Below are positions 19,015 to 24,797 of a stretch of DNA of 24,797 bases, piece by piece. This DNA comes from Chara braunii (Eukaryota > Streptophyta > Charophyceae > Charales > Characeae). The notes under the pieces are model-generated. The model made no database searches. It had not been told where the DNA came from and was given only the letters and a program-made list of their open reading frames with translations. Position 1 is the first letter of the stretch. Each line of letters starts with the position of its first letter. The stretch spans positions 480,708 to 505,504 of the forward strand of contig BFEA01000277.1 of the NCBI GenBank assembly GCA_003427395.1, read 5' to 3'. A program made the translations under genes and the position numbers.

Positions 19015-19673
19015 ACAGTGGGACTCCTCACAGCCATATGTATATGTATGATCGCAGGCAGTCAAATCCAAAATCCGAACCACAGAACGTAACTGCAATC
19101 ACATCAAAGAGTCAAACAAGAGTCCACGCACTACACGAAGTCAACTTCAACCACCCCCTACACTCACACCCCTCGCTTTAGCCATGCAAGCCCCAACCTC
19201 TGTCCAACCAACTATAATTAAATTCTCAGTACCTTTGTTAAATGGCCATTTAATAAAAGTCCGGGTGAAACCTTAATAAAACAATAAAATCACCAGGGCT
19301 AAAGCCTTTTAGGTCGAGTATTGAGGGTGAATTGGAGTTGAGTCGTAAACCGACGAATCGACAACCGACCTGTTATCAGTGATAACAGAGGATGATCCTT
19401 GTAGGACCAAACTGAATAGCCCAAATCTTGAATCAAGCGATCAAGAGGACCTGTAACACAAGGCAGGCCAATCCCCATGCTAACCCATAAGTCCAAATCG
19501 AGAGTAATCTCTATATCACGATTTCACCAAGAATTATTCTACTTAACTAATCATGAGTCTACCCCTAAGTCAGTGCCTAATAAAAAGGTAGATCTTTGGC
19601 AGAATCTCCTCTATACAGAGGGGATTGCCAGAATTGTCACCTGTCAAGATATAATCTAGCTCCTCTAAACTAA
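19015..19673. other. Non-coding AT-rich stretch with a near-palindrome
   Basis: No gene seen. At 19370-19388 CTGTTATCA-G-TGATAACAG is a 9-bp inverted repeat around one base, the form of a dyad binding site. The rest shows no clear structure. Confidence 0.6.
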
Positions 19674-20120
19674 AAAAATTTCGGCAGCGCTTCCCGTAGG
19701 AAAAGTGCCTTCTCATAATTTATAATAATTCAAATATGAAAACAAAACGATTTTTAAATTTGGAAAGTCAAAATTTGTCTAACTCCCTGAATTAGTAAAA
19801 ATTTGGGCAGCACTTCCTTTAGAAAGGTAGACTTCCCAGATTTATACTAAGTCATATATGAACTCATAAATAAGACTTGAGTTCAGGTAAGACAAAATTT
19901 AACGAACTTCTTAGATTTGTAGAAATTTTGGCAGCGCTTCCCGTAAAGAAAGTGTTATTCCAAGATTTATAAAAAGCTAAGTTCATAATCCAAAATGATT
20001 TTTGACTTCCCAAGGTCTAATTTTGTCTAACTCTCTGAATTAGTAAAACTTTGGGGCAGCACCCCTTTTAGAAAAGGAGTTCTTCCAGATTTTTACTAAG
20101 CCAAAAAAAAATGACCTAAG
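19674..20120. repeat. Tandem array, ~124-bp unit, four copies
   Basis: The anchor GGCAGC(G/A)C occurs at 19683, 19806, 19930 and 20055, that is at intervals of 123, 124 and 125. Other shared parts: AATTTNGGCAG before it, CCAGATTTATACTAA-like sequence after it, and TCTAACTC(C/T)CTGAATTAGTAAAA before the second and fourth copies. Copies are diverged. After the anchor, copies 1, 2 and 4 have short complementary arms: TTCC/GGAA, CCTTT/AAAGG and CCTTTT/AAAAGG. No coding. Confidence 0.85.
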
Positions 20121-20362
20121 TAAAATAACTTAGCTCAGAAAATGCAGGAATTGAAACTAACTTTTATGGCTTCAGCACGTGGCGAGCAACTAAAGCAACT
20201 ACCTATCAACTGAAACACAGACTAAGTAGTAGTCTCACTCAGTCTCATGCAGGCCAAACCACAGAAGTAAGTACTCTTACCTCCCCAAAGTCAACTTATC
20301 AAACAATAGTTCATAGTCTCACACTGATTTATCCCTTTATACCCAGCTTACATAGCGCATAA
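20121..20362. other. Non-coding link between the two arrays
   Basis: No gene or repeat could be supported here. Confidence 0.4.
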
Positions 20363-21009
20363 AGCTAGACCACCCAAACTTATGGAACATGTCTAGCTCA
20401 GCCATGGAGTATACGCAAACACAGGACACAACAACTTTTCTCTTATTTTAGCATATGACTAGGCCACCCTAGTCGCCCTTAGCTGTTTAAATATCCCCAA
20501 CTTTATATACTTGTCTGCACTTAGTCTTTTGAGATAGCATATAACTAAACCGATCATCTTCAGCTCAAGATTCAGTCTGCCCCTTCGTACCACAATTTTA
20601 TTCTTAATTAGTACTTTTCTCAGTTGGTGATAAGATATAGTCAGACCACCCAAACTTATGGAACCCTGTCTGACCAGCCTGTTCATAAGTAATATAATAA
20701 TAAAATATAGCCAAATTATAACCTTCTGGTTCCAGCATGTACGAGGTGTTGGACCAAGACCACCCAAACTTATGGAACATGTCTTGGTCCTGAGCCTGGT
20801 TCATTTTCTCCCAAAGCCAAAGCAGGAAGAGGCTAAGCCACCCATCTTATGGAACATGCTCAGACCTCCTCGTTCAGAGACTAAAGAAACCGAAAAAAAA
20901 ACAAAGTAAACAAGGCGACCAAGCCACCCAAACTTATGGAACATGTCTGGCTCTCCAGGCAATCCAAAATAAAGATAGCACTGGCCTTCCCAAACTTATG
21001 GAACTGGCT
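20363..21009. repeat. Array of hairpins with a shared 20-nt loop
   Basis: The loop CACCCAAACTTATGGAACAT or a close form occurs at 20371, 20647, 20761, 20839, 20925 and about 20987. Arms around it: AGCTAGAC/GTCTAGCT (8 bp), GTCAGAC/GTCTGAC (7 bp) and GGACCAAGAC/GTCTTGGTCC (10 bp), all perfect; units 4 to 6 have imperfect arms. At 20457-20474 GACTAGG-CCAC-CCTAGTC has the same layout with the loop cut to CCAC. Arm sequences differ between units. No coding. Confidence 0.85.
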
Positions 21010-21732
21010 CAACCTTTGGTTGACCCGGTCAGACACATGCAATACTGCCTTTCCCCCATCCTCCCCCCCAGATGCAATCCCACAATTTGCTTTCAGTCAA
21101 ATAATAAAACTGAAACTGACATTGTATATACATCCTTAGTCTGGTTATGTCCTGAAAGTCAAACTGAAAATCAAAGTAGGCGTGCATGCAACATATTCAG
21201 TCAAAACATAGCAAGGGGTGCAGTTAAGGGTTATAACTGGGCTTATAGAGGGAAAGCAATGATTACCTCTCGGTTCCCTGCCTCCTGAACTCCTCCTGAG
21301 CTCCGGCAGAGCTCCCGCAATCGGTGGGCTGACTCCCCACAGAGTCTTGTTGCGGTCCTACGGGTTGCAATCCGCCTGCCGCCTTCTTCTCAGAACTTGG
21401 ATTATACTTAGATGAAGAAGGACAAAATGAGGGGTTTGAGACTCTCAAGATACAAGAGGGGGACAACTCAAATCTCAGGAGAGGGCCTTGTGATCTTGAA
21501 TCGCCCGAGGGCCTCGCAATGATGGCCAGGTACGCAGCCGCCAGTCAAACGGAAGTCAACTGTTGACGCAACCCCTCCTAATGACGTCCCAAATCGCAGT
21601 ACTGCAGCAGCGAGGTCCAACTAGCCCTACAACGGATATGGTGTCCACAGGCACCGGCTATGCAGCCCCCACCAAGCTCTGGTCAGTATCCGACCCACGG
21701 CGAAGCTCACACTACTTCGATTCGCAGTGTGG
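21010..21732. other. Non-coding stretch after the hairpin array
   Basis: No supported gene. A TATA-like CTTATAGAGGG lies near 21241, followed by a GC-rich segment with short stems such as GACTC-cccaca-GAGTC. This could be a transcription start of a retroelement LTR whose upstream part is the two arrays; nothing proves it. Confidence 0.3.
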
Positions 21733-22332
21733 GCAGTGTACTGGCCAACAGATACGTCTTTAATCTTGCCCTTCGCCCCTTGCTTCTCCATGCGGCAAAA
21801 ATGAGCAGCCCTCCGACCAGCGAGTAACCGTTCACTTTCGTGGCCAGCCTTACTCCCTACAGACACCAATCATAATCCAACGCACCACAAGCTGTTCACC
21901 ACGATAGTACCCCACCTATATAACTCTAATCAGCTGCATTTGGACAAAGCCTGTCGCTAATGCCCAACAACAACAACAAACAAAAAAAAACAAAAGCACA
22001 ACAGGTTCCGAGTGCCAGCACACAACAAGAGAGCTGACAGCAAACAGCGAAGCCCAGCTGCTCAGTGGCCAATGAACTTGGTGAGCACAACCAGCAACAA
22101 GGTCCGACTGTTCCTACTTTGTTAACCACGACGTACAATGCACTTGGCCAGCAGATCGACCTTCAACCCACAATTAGCCTTACGACACTCGTTCGACAAT
22201 ATGAGCAGTGTATCAACCCTCCTGATAGTTTACACCCCCATTGTTTGCCCCCTCCCACTACTTCATATAACGGGCTGAGCAACCAGTTCGTCTGCAGTCG
22301 TCTGCACACTCTTGCTGCGGCAAGCGACCCTG
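21733..22332. repeat. Diverged direct repeats of ~70 bp
   Basis: 21742-21808 and 22145-22208 both begin TGGCCA(A/G)CAGAT and end ATGAGCAG, 59 and 56 bp apart. A weaker third copy is at about 22262-22332 (ACTACTTC...GAGCAACCAGTTCGTCTGCAG...TGCGGCAAGCGA). A frame at 22065-22349 spans copies two and three and shows TTTYNALGQQI and TTSYNGLSNQF, but no known domain. An A/CAA-rich run lies at 21965-22010. Confidence 0.35.
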
Positions 22333-23109
22333 GAGCAAACCTCCGCTAGAGTTTGTGCCGAGCGTACTGCAGCTAGTCACCGTAGCTCCCCTCTTTATTC
22401 TCGCATTGCCAAGACAAACGGTGCCCCCGTTCCCGCACATGCATACGCAGCGAGACAGACCCGCCCTTTGGTCAGATAAGCACAACCGTAGTGAACCTCT
22501 CAGATCGAATTCGGCTAAGCATGCCCCAAAAGTGCAATCCACCCGGCCAACTGGCAAGCCTTCGATCCCTCTGTTCACTTCTTCGCCACTCGGTTGGGCA
22601 GGTGGATGGCGTCCCGATCAGCAGGTAAGTTTCTACTCCCGCTAGTCACCCCTCTTGTCATTACATCCGACATACGTTAGCCAACAAGTGAGCGCCCAGT
22701 CTCGCTGCTCACTTCTCTGCTATTCTGAACACAATGTTAGAATGAACCTTCCGTTAAAACACAGAAGTATACACTGCCACCTTACTCAACCCCTGTCACT
22801 CGGCACCATAGTTCGCCAGGTTGCCCCGCATTGCCAGTTCTGAAATACATCCTCGCTCTCTCTTCCTCACTGCTTACTGCCTCCTGCTTCCGAATTCACG
22901 TGGCGCCTTACATGGCCAAGCACAAGCGTGCAAATTCCGGACCACCGATGAGGGAACCAGGTGCACCTCGACCTCGAATAGCCCATGCGAGCAGGATACT
23001 ATATTCACGATCGAGGAGGTGAAGACCATAGGCTACAGGGAGGGAGCAGGTGATAACATCACGACCCTGCCACTCTCGTCGATCCGATGAGCAACATGAT
23101 AGGAACCTC

Positions 23110-23110
<1 letters not shown>
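22333..23110. other. Non-coding stretch
   Basis: Short frames on both strands, none with a domain, signal or codon pattern I can defend. No repeats seen. Confidence 0.35.

Positions 23111-23181
<71 letters not shown>
23111..23181. repeat. 71-nt C homopolymer
   Basis: Uninterrupted C from 23111 to 23181, preceded by CCTCT and followed by TTTTCACG. Open frames across it (poly-Pro or poly-Gly) are artefacts of the run. Confidence 0.97.
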
Positions 23182-23210
23182 TTTTCACGTGGCCTGACCT
23201 GTAGGCCCTT

Positions 23211-23259
23211 GTTTTCAGGCTTTTGGCCTGAAAACGTAACGGGCCTGAAAGGGGCCCGT
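23211..23259. repeat. Two adjacent GC-rich inverted repeats
   Basis: GTTTTCAGGC-ttttg-GCCTGAAAAC (23211-23235, 10 bp) and ACGGGCC-tgaaagg-GGCCCGT (23239-23259, 7 bp), both perfect. GGCCTG recurs on both sides (GGCCTGACCTGTAGGCC before; GCCTGTTGCAGGC after). Confidence 0.88.
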
Positions 23260-24092
23260 GCAGCCTGTTGCAGGCGCAGCATGTAACAGAACTCAGACGG
23301 ATGCTGTCGGATGCAGCTAATACTGCAGAGTCAGCCAAGCTAATAAGCGAACGCGACAAGATACTACCCAAACGTATTGGGAGGACCTGATCACAAATCA
23401 GCTAATGAGTTAGATATAGGAAGCACCCGAAATTGTCCAACTCGGCAAGTAGGAAAAAACAGGGGTCCTCTTGATCGCTGATGACGGGCCAGCTAAGCAG
23501 TCCCTACTAAGACCACTCGCCGATCGTAAGATCTGATCCTTCGATCCCTTGATCGTATACTCCGGCGGGGGTACATTTACTCAACCAAGGATCTTCCAGA
23601 GTGCATGTACTCGACCAGCTCCAATGAGTCATCGCCACGGCTCACCTCAATCGACCTCCGCCAGTCGTGCGCGCCCAGTGCAACCTATGGAGCCTTCGAC
23701 CACCGCTGCTATTGAATGGGTAGCGATAAGGCTGCTGCGACGTTGGAAGACCTGTTGCACCTCTTCAATTATCCGTGTGCAGCTCTAGAGTTGCGGAGCT
23801 GTCTAGATGATGCTGACTTGAACTGCCAGGCGTAGCAGCCAGAGCGCAACTTGAAGAAAGTAACAGGTAGCACATGGGCACCACCGAGGTGAGGATGACG
23901 CTCTCAGTGTCCGTTTGGCAAATTGGCAGCAACTGGGCAGCAACCGGGGGCAGGATTTTCTAAATAGGCCACTTCAAAAACGCTCCCCCAACCACCCGCC
24001 ACCCCACCTCAGTCACCTGTGTCCGGTGCTTAAACCCCTCTCCGGTAGGCCGAAACAAAACAAAAATTTGGCCCCGTATTTTTTAAGGGGCA
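23260..24092. other. Non-coding stretch
   Basis: No supported gene. The longest plus-strand frame (23549-23788) has no recognisable domain. Confidence 0.35.
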
Positions 24093-24230
24093 CCCAGGAC
24101 CCGAAAAATGTCCTGGGCAGCCGCCCCCCCCCCCCTTTTTTTTTTTGAATGGGGACCTGTTTCCGGACGTCCAGGACCGGACACCAGACCCCTACATCTT
24201 GGTCCGGACTGTCTGGAACCCAGTCCGGAC
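24093..24230. repeat. GC-rich inverted repeats around a C/T homopolymer
   Basis: CCCAGGAC-ccgaaaaat-GTCCTGGG (24093-24117, 8 bp perfect), then C12 (24124-24135) and T11 (24136-24146), then a GGACC/GTCCGG-rich part ending GTCCGGACTG-tctggaacc-CAGTCCGGAC (24202-24230, 10 bp perfect). Confidence 0.88.
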
Positions 24231-24797
24231 GCCCGGTCGGTTACCATGAAAAATAGTGAACAAATATTGTGCATGCTTCGCTATGGGAAAGACATGACAT
24301 ACAAATACGCATAGATAGGGATGAACATGACCATTATGGTGATGAAAGCGATGGCATTATTGATATTTGCAGATGCAATCCAGATTCCGCCACACAAACA
24401 GATATGTCATCTCTGCTCCTTGATTCCTTTCTCGTGGTCGAAGGAGATGCGTGACCCTACTGTCTTTCCCTGCATAGCACGCCCATTCATTATCGCTGTA
24501 TCTAGACTAAGAGTTGTGCAAGGAACATGAATATGGACGAAGCACAGAAATCCAGATTGCAAAATCACACTGAAGTCCAAGTAGTCAAAGCCAAAGCAGA
24601 TAGCACAATGGAACCGAGTAACCATCCATTTGAGAATGATACAGAAGAATCGTGAGTCAATGTCCAAGCCCAATAGGGCAACACCAACAGCATAACCCAA
24701 TGTAGCTCTCTCTTGTGAATGGCGCCAGGCGCCCTATCTACTCTACAGCCTAGCCTACAACTACAGCAATGAAAGCAACCAGACAACTTGACTACCA
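24231..24797. other. Right end of window, no supported gene
   Basis: Minus-strand frames at 24407-24786 encode hydrophobic stretches but without a recognised domain. Read on the minus strand from 24747, TGTAGAGTAGATAGGGCGCC recalls the start of the candidate LTR at 4391 (TGTAGACTGGGCGCC). Confidence 0.3.

Noticed and set aside
20363-21009. CRISPR array
   Set aside because: Units are 62 to 274 bp apart, the repeat is the loop of a hairpin, the flanks are self-complementary, and the DNA is eukaryotic.
22908-23371. Frames with long poly-Gly or poly-Pro
   Set aside because: Produced by the C homopolymer in every frame.
24407-24786. Hydrophobic minus-strand frames as a membrane protein gene
   Set aside because: Two overlapping frames, no conserved motif, no clear start and no relation to neighbours; not supportable.

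Overview
This is eukaryotic nuclear DNA made almost wholly of decayed retrotransposons. Evidence: three Ty3/gypsy-type gag-pol coding sets broken by stops and frameshifts, LTR, PBS and polypurine-tract sequences, microsatellites and satellite-like arrays, and no bacterial-style operon. No host gene is recognisable, so the species cannot be fixed. The TGGTATC-like and TGGCGCC-like primer sites and the look of the repeats suggest a plant or streptophyte alga more than a fungus; this is inference only.

Layout. (1) 1-4390, plus strand: element 1, a Ty3/gypsy copy entered within or near its 5' LTR. It has gag, protease and RT, and stops at the start of RNase H. A ~205-bp AT-rich block interrupts pol. 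(2) 4391-5144: a probable separate LTR (TG...CA) followed by an initiator-Met-like primer site, then non-coding DNA. (3) 5145-9665, plus strand: element 2, a sibling of element 1 with LTR/leader, gag, protease, RT and the start of RNase H. Comparing the two siblings shows most of the breaks directly. (4) 9666-17813, minus strand: element 3, about 8.1 kb, bounded by short direct repeats (151 and 152 bp, TG...CA). I read these as LTRs because a PBS-like sequence follows the 5' copy after 2 nt and a purine tract abuts the 3' copy. It carries gag with a CCHC knuckle, protease, RT, RNase H and integrase (catalytic D, D and E present), then an extra Gag-like reading frame between pol and the 3' LTR. 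(5) 17814-18014: a third, diverged LTR of the same family, head to tail with the 5' LTR across a 4-nt spacer and with its own purine tract. (6) 18015-24797: no convincing coding. It holds microsatellites, a cluster of hairpins (18619-18757), several perfect inverted repeats, a ~124-bp tandem array (19674-20120), an array of hairpins with a shared loop and changing stems (20363-21009), a 71-nt C homopolymer and GC-rich inverted repeats near 23.2 and 24.1 kb.

How the parts relate. In each element Gag would build the particle, protease would cut the polyprotein, RT/RNase H would make cDNA from a tRNA primer at the PBS, and integrase would insert it. None of the three looks able to do this now, since every coding unit has at least one stop or frameshift. 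The most unusual items are the two-module Gag-like frame at the 3' end of element 3, the LTR-LTR junction, and the hairpin array whose arms differ between units but remain complementary within each unit.
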